Source: Furcasterigmium furcatum
Lineage: Eukaryota > Ascomycota > Sordariomycetes > Glomerellales > Plectosphaerellaceae
DNA length: 64,000 bases
NCBI GenBank assembly: GCA_001599815.1
Contig: BCIA01000005.1
Coordinates: 5,526,472 to 5,590,471 of the forward strand
Direction of reading: 5' to 3'
Shown: positions 33,917 to 44,487 of the stretch, one piece after another
How the letters are laid out: each line of letters opens with the position of its first letter
Position numbering within the stretch: the stretch's first letter is position 1
Translations under genes and position numbers: made by a program
Notes under the pieces: model-generated
Databases searched by the model: none
What the model was told of the DNA's origin: nothing
What the model saw: the letters and a program-made list of their open reading frames with translations, nothing else

Positions 33917-36488
33917 GGTGATGGCTGGAGGGAGGGAAGGAGAAAAAAAAAGGACAGGGAGGGAGGGTTGGTTGGTGAGGTGGTCTCTTCTGTTCTTCGA
34001 GGAGCAGCAGGCTACACGACACGATTGTCCGCTCCAGGGGCCGAATTGGTCGCGGGGAAGATGGGAAGAGGCTAGAATGGGAGGAAAAGGAGTACGTTTG
34101 AGGAGCTCGACAGAAGGTCACTGTTATTTAGATGCCGCAGAGTCGACGGAAGGGCGAGACAAGGGGGGAGTCTGGCTCGGTTACCACCACAAACGGAGGG
34201 GCAGAGGGAAAGAACAGCACGCTGGAGGAGCTAAGCATGTGTTCCTGGCCGATATTTTCCTTGGCCCTGCGGCCGCCGGGTGCGTGTCGACGACGCTACA
34301 GGGCCGGCCACCGTCCGGGAGGGCATCGGTGGTCAATCCGTGGATCTTGAGACGGTCAATCCTGAGTACCGCGATGCTGCCCCAGAGGTCGAGGCCGTTG
34401 CACCCCCAGTTGCACCCCTGTACCCTGGCAGTCCCTGATTTTTTGTTGGGAGCGGGGTGGGGATCTGCATGCGCCGAACCTCGAGAGATCCAATCGACGG
34501 AGGCGGGAAAATAACCTATTTCAGAGGGCACTTTAGTGGCTACGGTACAAGTACTTATGGGGGGGCTCGCTGTACCTGTGGCCACCGCGGCCGACCTCAC
34601 CACTTCATGTTCCCATCCCCTCCTCGCCGTACACGTCTCTTGCGGGCTATCAAGCAGCCAGCCCCCAGTTCGTGGTACCGCCAGGGGCACGACCAGGGAC
34701 AGCCGGCGTTGCTTGGCCAGGCTTCGCGGCAGCACCGACTTTTTTTTTTTTCTTTCTTCGAGTCGCCTCGACACGATTCAGATGGGGAGGCCCGAGGAGA
34801 GCACCCGAGTCTTTCACCGCCTTTTCCGCACAGCATTTTGCGAGAAGCAGTGAAGCACACGGCCCGACCTGCCTTACATATGTATGGCATCGCCCGCCCG
34901 GCATTTCAGCTCAGCGTCGAACCAATTGGGGAGCTTGCATGATGCCATCCAGCGCCATCCGTGTCTCTTCGAGGCTTGAGAGGTTAATTGTGAGACCTGT
35001 CTTGGATGTTCCGTCGAGTCAATCAAGCCTTTGCCGCCTCCGCGACGCCACTCGACCTCTCGACTCGTGTGCCACAGATGTACATGTACCGTTCTTTGAA
35101 GCAACATCACGCCCCGAATGCCTGAGCAAGTACATTCCCGTGGAAACTTGCTTGGAGTCGTTCGATTCCCTTAGCCCGGGATAGTGCGGAGGAGCGGGTC
35201 CGGGGGTGAACCGAAGACCATTCACGGCGGCCCCCTAGACCCCCTGATTCCTTGGGTCCTTCCAGGTTTTCCCCTTTCAAGCCTCTGGAACTCGAGCGAT
35301 TGGCCCTGAACACCACGAGGGGCCAAAAGGGGTCAGCCTGGGAGGGCCTGCCAAGGGGATTCCGCTATCCGGTCCCGCTGAATTGTTCCTCCGCTTGGTT
35401 TATGTTGGGGAGTCTGGGAGGGGACGAGACGCAGATGCCCTGTGCTCTGCTGCCCGGGCCAGCTGGTCGGTTTCCATCTTTGGGCCCCTCCGAGGAGACG
35501 AGCCGGGTTTTTGCCTGGCTGTTGGCCACCACAGCTGTCGGCCTGCAAAACAGCCGGTCGACCTCAGATTTTGTTGAGCTTCCCTCTGCAAACTGAACCC
35601 CCAGGCCCAAGGGAGACGACTGCGAAGAAAGCATGTGCAAGTACCATTCGTCGCATGTCGGCCGACCACTGGCGCCTCTTCCCGTCCCTCCCACAGCTGT
35701 GAACATCAGTCCCAGTGACCGTCCATGATGCTCTGCATATTCCTAACGCTGAGCTACGCAAATGAAACGCCAGTCTGCCTTCTGCTGGTCTCAAACTTCA
35801 CATGCCAACCCGCTGCACCCTTTCGACACCGTTATCCCTCTGTGTGTGTCTCCGGCGATCGCCTCACAGCAGGAATGCCCCCCACCACCCCGAGTCTCCC
35901 CGACCCGTTCAACCGTTGTCTTTGCCCCCCGTCTCACACCTCAACATAGAATCCTCCAGACAAATTTATAGGTCGAGGGCATGGCCATGTCATACCACCT
36001 TTGCGTGATTCTCCTCCCACTCGCGCCTGCCCTTCTTCGTATGGCTCGATCTGCATGTCCAAGGCCGCCTGGACTGAACCATCCGTCATGTGAACGCCCC
36101 AAGACATCGTCTCATATGTAGGCTGGAAGCCATGTTTCCGGATCAGCCCCGAGGCAGTGACCGGCAAGCGCGTGCGGGGGTTTCTTCCCTTGTTCCGTGA
36201 TGATCTCGACGTCCATGCTGGAGGCTTGTTGCGAACGGACTCGAACTCAAAGATCATCGACAGCGAACACCATTCAGCTCGGGACAGATACATAAGACCT
36301 ACTTGGGGGCAGGGAACGCACGCAGCCTCTACGCTGCTCCTAAGACATGATTTTCATGGCATCACCGAAACAAGCGGAAGCACAGGGATATCTTGACATC
36401 GGTTCATGGCACATAGGTCTGTCTATCATTAGGGCAAGGTTGCCACCTTTGTCTCTACTGCACATGCTCAAGACCAAACGACGCTCGC
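33917..36488. other. Long intergenic region between desaturase and CCT2
   Basis: About 2.6 kb. It includes the desaturase promoter with a purine-rich (gga/a-run) leader next to the ATG, a 12-base T run at 34740-34751, and the 3' flank of the CCT2 gene. Short frames on both strands have no splice-consistent extensions. No gene or RNA gene was recognised. Confidence 0.5.
34740..34751. repeat. Run of 12 T
   Basis: Twelve consecutive T followed by ctttctt. It is a simple homopolymer in intergenic DNA. Confidence 0.9.
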
Positions 36489-38241
36489 TCATGCCCTATC
36501 CCGCCTCCTCGGCGCCGCCCGGATGATGTCGTCGACACGGAGAAGAAGCTGTCGTCACGTCAGTATCAATGTCTTAGGAAACCGTAGATCTGCACTCACC
36601 TCGGCCGCCTCGCTCGCGGAGGACACCACCGCGCGCTTCAGCTTGAAGCTCTCCACCACGCCGAGGTCCCGCATGTCCGCGATACCGCCGCCTGGTGTGA
36701 GCAGGTCCAGGCCGTACGTCGTCATGCCATCGTAGATAGCCTTGCGCAGACGCGCGACCAGCTCTCCGGAGTCCAGGCCGGCGTTGTCCGCAAGGATGGT
36801 GGGGAGCTGCCTCAGGGCAACGGCAAAGGCCGACACGGCGAGCTGCTTCTTGCCCTCGACCCGGGTCGCCGCGCCCTCGACCGCCTTGGCCATCACCATC
36901 TCGGCGCAGCCGCCGCCGAGTGTCGTCCTGGGCTCCTTGACCGTCTGCGAGAGCACGGCCAGGGCGTCGTGCAAGCTGCGCTCGGACTCGTCGAGAAGCT
37001 GCTCCGTGGCGCCGCGGAGCACAATCGTGCATGCCTCGCCAGCACCGACGCCGGAGAACTTGATGAGGGTGTCCTCGCCGATGATGACCTCCTCGATAAG
37101 ATCGCACTGTCCCAGCTTGACCTGCTCGGGGTGGTCAAAGGTCGAGGTGATCTCGCCGCCCGTGACCAGGGCCAACCGCTCGATGCCGTCAAAGTCGGCG
37201 TGCTCGATGGACATGATGCCCGCGTCGGTGAACAGCTGTTCCGGCCAGTTGTAGATGAGCTGTCTGTTGATGAAGCAGTTGATGCCGTGCGCCTTGATCT
37301 TGTCGACCTTGGCCTTCATCTTGTCCTTCTCGGCCTTCTCTAGCTCGGCCAGCTTGCTCGTGGAGCCGACCTTGACCCTGGCGCCGAAGATCTTGACCTT
37401 GTCCGTGTCCATGGATGTGTTGGCGACGAGGATCTTGGCCTTCTCGAGCCGCTTGGGCTGGTTGACGCCGATCTTCTTGTCCAGGATGAAGCCCTCATCC
37501 AGGTACGAGTCGCTCAGCTTGCCGCCGGCCTTCTTGATGATCTGGATATGGCTGAGGTCAGACGACGTCTTGAGGCGCAGGACGGCGTTGCAGGCGAGCT
37601 TCGCGAAGTGGTCGCGGTCCTGGGCGAGGACCTTTGAGCTGAGGGTCGTGCGGGCGATGGCGAGGAGGTCGTTCTTGAACGCCTCGGGGCTCTTGCTGCG
37701 GTCGACGGCGGATTCTGAGAGGGCCTTCAGCGCGGCCTGGCTCGCTATCCTGTAGCCCTCGATGATGGTCTGCGGATGGATCTTCTTGGCGATGAGCTGC
37801 TCGGCCTCCCGCAGGAGCTCGGCGGCGAGGACCGTCACCGAGGTCGTGCCGTCACCGACTTCGTCATCCTGGACCTTGGAGATGTTGACAAGAACCTTCG
37901 CGGCAGCGTTATCAAGAGCGATCGACTTGAGAATGGTCGCGCCATCGTTCGTCACCATGATCTCGCCGGTGGACCTGATAAATATATGTAAGCCAACGGC
38001 AGCATTCAGGGGTTGGTCAGCGGGCTTCCAACGTACGCAGACTGCAGGATCTTGTCCATTCCCTTGGGGCCAAGCGTGCTCTTCACGAGGTCGCCGACGG
38101 CGATGGCACCGACGAATGCCGAAAGACGGGCATTCTCGCCCTTCTCTTCGGTCGTGCCGTCTTGGAAGATCTGGGTCGGGCTGAAGGACGACTGGGGGGA
38201 GTTAGGGGAGTAGTGAGGTGCGGGCACGGTGGACGAACCAT
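36489..38241 (-). CDS. cct2: Chaperonin CCT/TCP-1 subunit beta
   Basis: Four exons, 38239-38241, 38037-38191, 36600-37974 and 36489-36548, give 530 residues. The first coding exon is just the ATG, followed by a 47-base intron; without it the start would fall in an unrelated frame. Group II chaperonin motifs are clear: LVKSTLGPKGMDKIL, VTNDGATILK, DDEVGDGTTSV and the late GGGCAEMVMA. Start (SPTQIFQDGTTEEKGE) and end (LRVDDIIRAAPRRR) match the beta subunit rather than its paralogues. It is one of eight subunits of the cytosolic ring that folds actin, tubulin and WD-repeat proteins using ATP. It is transcribed divergently from eIF3b across 606 bases. Confidence 0.95.
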
Positions 38242-38847
38242 GTTGGCTGCTCTGGGAATCTCTGCAGAGGTACTTTCGACTTGTGGGAGGCTGCTCTAGG
38301 ACACACGCCACGTAGCTATGCCGGTATGTCGTGGGTTGTTGTCGCGGAGCTTCGCTTTGATGGGCACGCGGCGGTCGTAGGAGCTTCTCGAATTTTTTGG
38401 TTGCTGCTGCACCCAAATCGCGGTGGGGCAGAGCTCTAAGCAGTCCGCAGGCAGCCAGACGTTGGCCGATAACGATAAGAGCGCCGGGTCAGGTGACCGG
38501 CGCGGGGCTAAGCGGGGCATCCTTCCACAGTCTTGGTGGTTGACTGGCGCAACCGAAAAATTGCCAGGCGAAAAAAGCACGACCCGAGCAACTGCCATCA
38601 CGGGTTCTCCGATTCACTTCGCGATCGATCCAACACCCGGGCTCCTGCGCCAGACATCGATATACCGCCCCCTCCGACGATCAAGCAACTATCGTATTGC
38701 CGACGGCCTGCACTCGAGCGCCTCCATCGCGCCTCACCGAAGCGACCGGATTTGCGGGGCGACATCACCTCCCACTCGCCCCTCGAAGGACCACCACCAC
38801 CACCACGTCGCTTTCATTCGAAGCGACGCCCAAACTAAACCGCAATC
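38242..38847. promoter_or_regulatory. Shared bidirectional promoter region of cct2 and eIF3b
   Basis: 606 bases between the divergent start codons of two highly expressed genes. I see no TATA box; both sides are pyrimidine-rich near the starts. Both promoters must lie here, apart from any part inside leader introns. Confidence 0.55.
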
Positions 38848-41181
38848 ATGGCGCCGACCTTCGAGCACCTCCGCGAGGCGGACCTGGACGACGACGAGTA
38901 CGATGAGGATGAGATCGACATTTCTGACCTGCGTGAGAAGTACGAGGTCCAGCTGGAGCACGGCTACGACACCTTCATCGTTATCGATGGCCTCCCCGAG
39001 GTCACGGAGGAGCAGAAGCCCAAGCTCGTGAAGTTCCTGCTGAAGAAGCTCAACTCGGCGGGCAAGACGAGAGAGGATCTGATCTTCATGCCGATGGGCG
39101 ATGACGGCAAGTCTTTGAGGTACGGATAGAACCCCCGGAAATTCACGAGGCCGTGTCTGACCAGTCTAGGTTCGCCTTCGTCGAGTATTCTTCCCCTGGA
39201 GAGGCCGCCGCCGCCGTCCGACAATTGGACATGGTGCCCCTCGACAAGAAGCACATTCTGCGTGTCAACAAGCTCACGGATGTCGACCGTTACGGCCGCG
39301 AGGGACGCGTGGAGGAAGAGTACGTGCCCCCGCATATCGACGAGTTCCAGGAGCAGGAGCATCTCCGCTGGTGGCTCAAGGACCCCAGCGGCCGTGGCCG
39401 CGACCAGTTCATCATGTACCGCGGCGACTCGGTCGGCGTCTTCTGGAACAACGAGAAGGACGTGCCGGAGAACGTCGTCGACCGCCAGCACTGGACGGAG
39501 AGCTTCGTGCAGTGGTCGCCCCTGGGCACATACCTGACCTCCGTGCACGCACAAGGCGTCCAGCTGTGGAGCGGAGCCTCCTGGTCGCGGGCGAAGCGGT
39601 TCGCCCACCCCTTCGTGAACCTCATCGCCTTCTCCCCCAACGAGAAATACATCGTCACCTGGAGTGCCCGCCCCATCTCCGTGCCCGAGGACGGCCACCC
39701 CGCCCTCTCGGTCGACGACGACGGCAAGAACTACGTCATCTGGGACATCGAGACCTCCAAGCCGCTCCGATCATTCGCGAGCCTGGATGCCCCCGACGAC
39801 GACAGCGGCAAGCCCCGCAAGTCCCCCTGGCCCGCGTTCAAGTGGTCTGCCGACGACAAGTACGTCGCGCGTCTCAACCAGGGCCAGTCCATCTCCGTCT
39901 ACGAGCTCCCCGGCATGGGCCTGCTCGACAAGACGACCATCAAGATCGACGGCGTGCAGGACTTTGACTGGGCCCCGGCATCCGTGCAGCGAGAGGGCGT
40001 CAAGAAGACGGAGCAGCTCTTCACGTACTGGACGCCCGAGATCGGCAGTAACCCGGCCAAGGTCGGCCTGATGAGCATCCCCTCCAAGGAGATCGTCAGG
40101 ACCCTCAACCTCTTCAGCGTCAGCGACGTGAAGCTCCACTGGCAGTCCGAGGGCGCCTTCCTCTGCGTCAAGGTCGACAGGCATTCCAAGTCCAAGAAGT
40201 CGCAGGCGACGACGCTGGAGATCTTCCGCGTCAAGGAGAAGGGCGTCCCCGTCGAGGTCGTCGACACCGTCAAGGACACCGTCATCAACTTCGCGTGGGA
40301 GCCCAAGGGCGACCGCTTCGCCATCATCACCACCACCGAGCCCGTCGGACCGACCGCCGTCGCCCCCAAGACGGCCGTCGCCTTCTTCTGCCCGGAGAAG
40401 AACAAGGGCCCCACGCCCGGCAACTTCAAGCACCTCCGCACCCTGGACAAGAAGAACAGCAACGCCATCTACTGGTCCCCGAGGGGCCGCTTCGTCGTCA
40501 TCGCCACCGTCCACAACACCCAGAGCTCCGACCTCGAGTTCTACGACCTCGACTTTGAGGGCGAGAAGCCCGAGTCCGACAAGGACCTGACCGCCAACCT
40601 GCAGCTGATGAACCTCGGCGACCACTACGGCGTCACCGACGTCGAGTGGGATCCCTCCGGCCGCTTCGTCGCGACCTGGTCGTCTGCCTGGAAGCACACC
40701 GTAAGTGAAGCGCAGCTTGCGTTGCCTGGATGATGACTGACAAAGAAAATAGATGGAGAACGGCTACCACATCTACGACTTCAAGGGCGAGGCGCTTCGC
40801 GAGGAGCCCGTCGAGAAGTTCAAGCAGTTCCTGTGGCGCCCCCGCCCCGCCTCGCTGCTGTCCAAGGAGGAGCAGAAGCAGATCCGCAAGAACCTGCGCG
40901 AGTACAGCAAGACCTTCGAGCAGGAGGACGCCGACCGGGGCGCCTCCGCCGACCGCGAGGTCGTCGACGCCCGCCGCCGCCAGCTCGAGGAGTGGCTCGC
41001 TTGGCGCGAGTCCATCGAGGAGGAGGTCCTCGAGGAGCGCGCGTACCTCGGCCTGCCGGAAGACCCCGTCGAGGCGCTGCTGGCCGAGAAGATGGCCGCG
41101 CAGGGCCCGGACGCCGAGGAGCAGATCATCGAGGAGATCGTGGAAGAGGTCCTCGAGGAGTCGGAGGAGATCATCGAATGA
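38848..41181 (+). CDS. prt1: Translation initiation factor eIF3 subunit b
   Basis: Three exons, 38848-39119, 39170-40700 and 40753-41181, give 743 residues. After an acidic start (LDDDEYDEDEIDISDL) comes an RRM (TFIVIDGLP, then RFAFVEYSSPGEAAAAV across the first intron). A WD40-type beta-propeller follows (WSPLGTYLTSVHAQGVQLW, VNLIAFSPNEKYIVTWS and later blades, ending GVTDVEWDPSGRFVATWSS). The C-terminal helix is rich in Glu and Arg. This is the scaffold subunit that holds eIF3 to the 40S ribosome. The 3' end converges on the TBC gene with 177 bases between stop codons. Confidence 0.96.
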
Positions 41182-41358
41182 GCGGCGCAAAAGCATACGA
41201 GAGGATAGGGGTTCTCGGCGATGCGGGTAATGAATTGGTCATTAAATGTCATTTTGTACGAGCAATAGAGGCCTCGCACGGCATCACCCAATCCTCGTGA
41301 CATTATTCTGTGAGACGTATGCTTCGTCCTGTTGTACTCCAACTATAGCCCGTGGCCG

Positions 41359-43762
41359 TCACGCCTTGCCGGCCTCCCGCAGCCACTTGATCCATTTCTC
41401 CTCGTTGCTCTCGGCGCCCGCCAGAGCGACCTTGCCCTTCTTCGTGGCCCCATCCTCGAGCACCCGCCTGACCTCGTCGCTGCCGTTGGCGCCCAATAAT
41501 GCCATCTCCCGCCGCAGCAGCATGGCCGTGGCCGCCCGCACCATGACCGAGTCACCCTCGAACACGTACACGTCCCAGAGGCGGGCGCACTCGTCCATGG
41601 CCAGGTGCGACGTGCCCAGGCCGGTGAAGATACTGAATAGATAGACGTCTGGGTCGGCGTCTGTGCTCCGGCTCGTGAGGTGCTCATGCAGCCCGGGCGA
41701 TTTCACCTGCAGGGTCTGCAGGACTAGATTATAAGCAGAGGCCTTCACCCCGGGGTCGTAGGCGTAGAACCCGAGCGACAGCGGGCGGTTGAGGACGTTA
41801 GCCAGGGCGATAAAGGTGGCGGCCGGGCTCGGGAGGTTCAGCAGGAGAAGCGCGGCGACGGTCTGGCCAGGTTAGCATCTTGCCGCAAAACGACGGGAGC
41901 ACGGGAACCCTTACATTACATCCTGCAACATACCCGATGTCGCTCCGGTACATGGCGTAGGCGGAGAGGACGTCCACCAGGGTCTGGTGGAGCGGCCCTC
42001 CGATCTGGAAGATGCGCAGGTCCGACCACGTCCTCTCGTTGACGTCGTCGCGGATCTTGGAGATCCAGGCCTCCCTGCGCGTGTCCTCGGCGTCGCCCTT
42101 GCCGCCCTTGACGCGGGCTTCCGACTCTTGTGCGCGGCCGAGAGCCGCCCTGTACGACGTGTCGGTTAGACCGAGCTCGTTGCCGATGGCGCGCTGCCAG
42201 ACGACGCCCCTGCTCCTCGACGCCACGCCTCGCCACCAGAGCTCGCGCGTGCGCCGCTCCCGGATCGCGTCGTTCCATCGTGGTAATATATCGTCGTCCC
42301 ATATCCGCATCAGCCCGTCGGCGGTCGTGTCGCGGTTGTTCGACTTTGCCATCTTCTCGGCCTCGCGGCGGCGGTCCGCCTCGGCGCTGCGGAGCATCAT
42401 CTTCTCGTACTCCTTCCAGTGCCTCTTGTCCTCGGCGGGGTCCTTCGGCGGCAGCCAGGAGGGCCGCGTCCGCGCAAGCACGGCCTCCTTCTCCTTCGAC
42501 ATGGGCATGGCGTCCATCATCATGTTGGCGTGCCGCAGCGACGGCAGGTCGGGTAGGGCCGACCTCACGCGCAGCTCCGCCTTGCGTCCGCGGGCGTTAT
42601 AAGACGAGCCGTCGACGTCCTCGTCAGCGTGCTCTTCCAGCTTCTCGGTCAGCGCCCTCGCCTCGGCGCTCAGGTCAGACCAGCCGGCGTTCCAGCTCTT
42701 CGCGCGCCCCTTGACCGGCACCGCAGGCTCTCCCCGCTCGAGGCGTGGCCCGGGCGACACCGACGGTGACGGGGCGTCGGTCTTCCACGTCGGCGACTTG
42801 AGAGAGCCCTGGGCAACGGCCACCGCCGGGGTGCCGTTGCCCACGCTCCGGACGCGTTCCTTCGGGTTCCGCTCGGAGGACGGCGCTCGCGAGCCGGCTC
42901 GGGAGCTGGCTCGACTCGGGGGGCGGTCGGTATTCGGGCGCGGCGACAGCGGGACGTTATCGAGGACGAATCCGTCCGGGATGTTATCGTCGTCGTCCTC
43001 GTCGTCCTCGCACTCCCGCTCGAGCTCCGCGATGGACTTGCGCTCGCCGCGGTTCGAGCTGCTCCTCCTCTGCGGCTTCATCATTATCGTGTTCGGGTCG
43101 CGGGGGACCAGGGACATGCTGGGGCTCGGGCTGCGGTGCCGCCGGCCCTGCAGCTGGAGGGACGTCGTCGACCGGCTCGCCATGCCGCGTGATGACTGGC
43201 CCAGGGGCTTGGAGCCATCGTTGCCGCGGGCATTGAGGCTGGTGCTGCGGGCGGAGAAGGTCCGGGGATCGGTTTGGAGGGTGTGGAGGGTTGGTCGGGG
43301 GTGGAGAGACAGGCCGGCCTCGTTTATCTTGTTACGGCCCTTGATGGTGGCCAGGTCTCGCGTGGCCGGCGGCGAGAGGGGTCCCGCGACGACGCCAGAC
43401 GGGGGAGCCCCTGCGACGAGGCCGTGTCTTTCGGAGGAGAACGAGCGGCCGTACGGGTTCGACGATGTCCGCGGCGCGGCCGAGGGGCGTCGGTTGCGGC
43501 CATCGGCGTGGTGGGAGGGCGGGCACGCGGCGGCCTCGTCCTCGAGCCCGATGTCTTCGAAGTGGCTGATGTCGTCGAGGGCGCTGTTATCGTCCGAGTG
43601 GAAGGACATGGACCGGAAGGAGGAGGACTTTGAGGATTCGGGACGGGTCATGTCGGGCGGTGAACCTGGGCCGACGGAGCCAGAGCCCGAGGCGGACGCG
43701 GTTGAGCTGGAGCCGGAGACTGGCCGCCCTGGAAGCCCGGGTGGTGCTTCTTCGCGGTGCAT
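41359..43762 (-). CDS. TBC-domain (Rab-GAP-like) protein with altered catalytic motifs
   Basis: Two exons, 41915-43762 and 41359-41862, give 783 residues. The first 430 or so residues are Ser/Arg/Pro-rich and probably disordered, with repeated short basic-serine stretches and a D/E run (ECEDDEDDDDN). The TBC domain follows: LWWRGVASRSRGVVW, KIRDDVNERTW, LVDVLSAYAMYRSDIGYVAGCN, then across the intron TVAALLLLNLPSPAATF and MDECARLWDVYVFEGD. Active TBC domains use an Arg in IxxDxxR and a Gln in YxQ. Here the first reads IRDDVNER, with one extra residue, and the second reads YVAG, so the glutamine finger is missing. The family inactivates Rab GTPases; this member may be a weak or non-catalytic Rab binder. 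Confidence 0.88.
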
Positions 43763-44487
43763 GCCTAGTTAGTTGCACGCCGCGGCGGCAGGGCAGCATG
43801 AGCCGTTCGGAAAGGGCGGCAATTGGCAGCGGCGGCGCGCGGCGGAGGTGCGCACGCGGGGGGGTGGGCGCGGGCGAGGAATGCGGAGCGTGTGTCGGGG
43901 GGTCAGGCGAGCGTTCGTTCCGTGCGATGCTTCGTATCCATCTCTGCGCGGGCGTGTCTGTCTTGTCTCGGGGCTGAGGGCGGTGGCGGTGGGCGGTCTG
44001 TGAGGAGGAGGAGGAGGCCCAACGCAATCAGGAGTCGGTGGACGAGGCCGAGTTGAGTTGAGGTGGCGGCAGAATTAATCAGGAGATGGCAAGACGGAGT
44101 GACGCTAGAATCAAATTGGCGTCTGTCTCACAAGGGGCCTGGGGGCGGTCTCGACTCCTCCGTTTGCCGTCGCGCGTCACCCAGCTAGCGATATCTGACG
44201 TGCGGGTGGCTTTGGCCGCTCAGCCTCTCAGGGGTTCAGGGGCGGCTCAAGGCTCGTTCAGGGGCAAGCCGCCATTGGTGTTTTGCGGTGCATGGATGGG
44301 TCGGCGCCGCCCGTCCCGCGCTCATCGCAATACCCGCTTAAGTAGGTTGCGCCGGCATATGTATGTATCCAGGCGTCTGTGATGGTGACATCCGAGTCAA
44401 CAATGAGCACCTCAACCGGCTGTCAGTCCTCTCAATGACCATCAAACCCTGAATCAAACTGGAGAAGCCCTGGATATCACGCGCGTG
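43763..44487. other. Divergent intergenic region
   Basis: About 725 bases between the divergent TBC and amidohydrolase genes, containing both promoters. The TBC side has gga repeats (gaggaggaggaggagg near 44001-44016). No further feature is seen. Confidence 0.5.

Noticed and set aside
35107..35185. Possible tRNA because of a gttcgattcc B-box-like word
   Set aside because: No matching A box, no seven-base acceptor pairing and no anticodon arm can be drawn around it on either strand.
42711..43772. A 353-codon plus-strand open frame
   Set aside because: Antisense of the disordered N-terminal half of the TBC protein; Arg/Gly/Ser composition without motifs.
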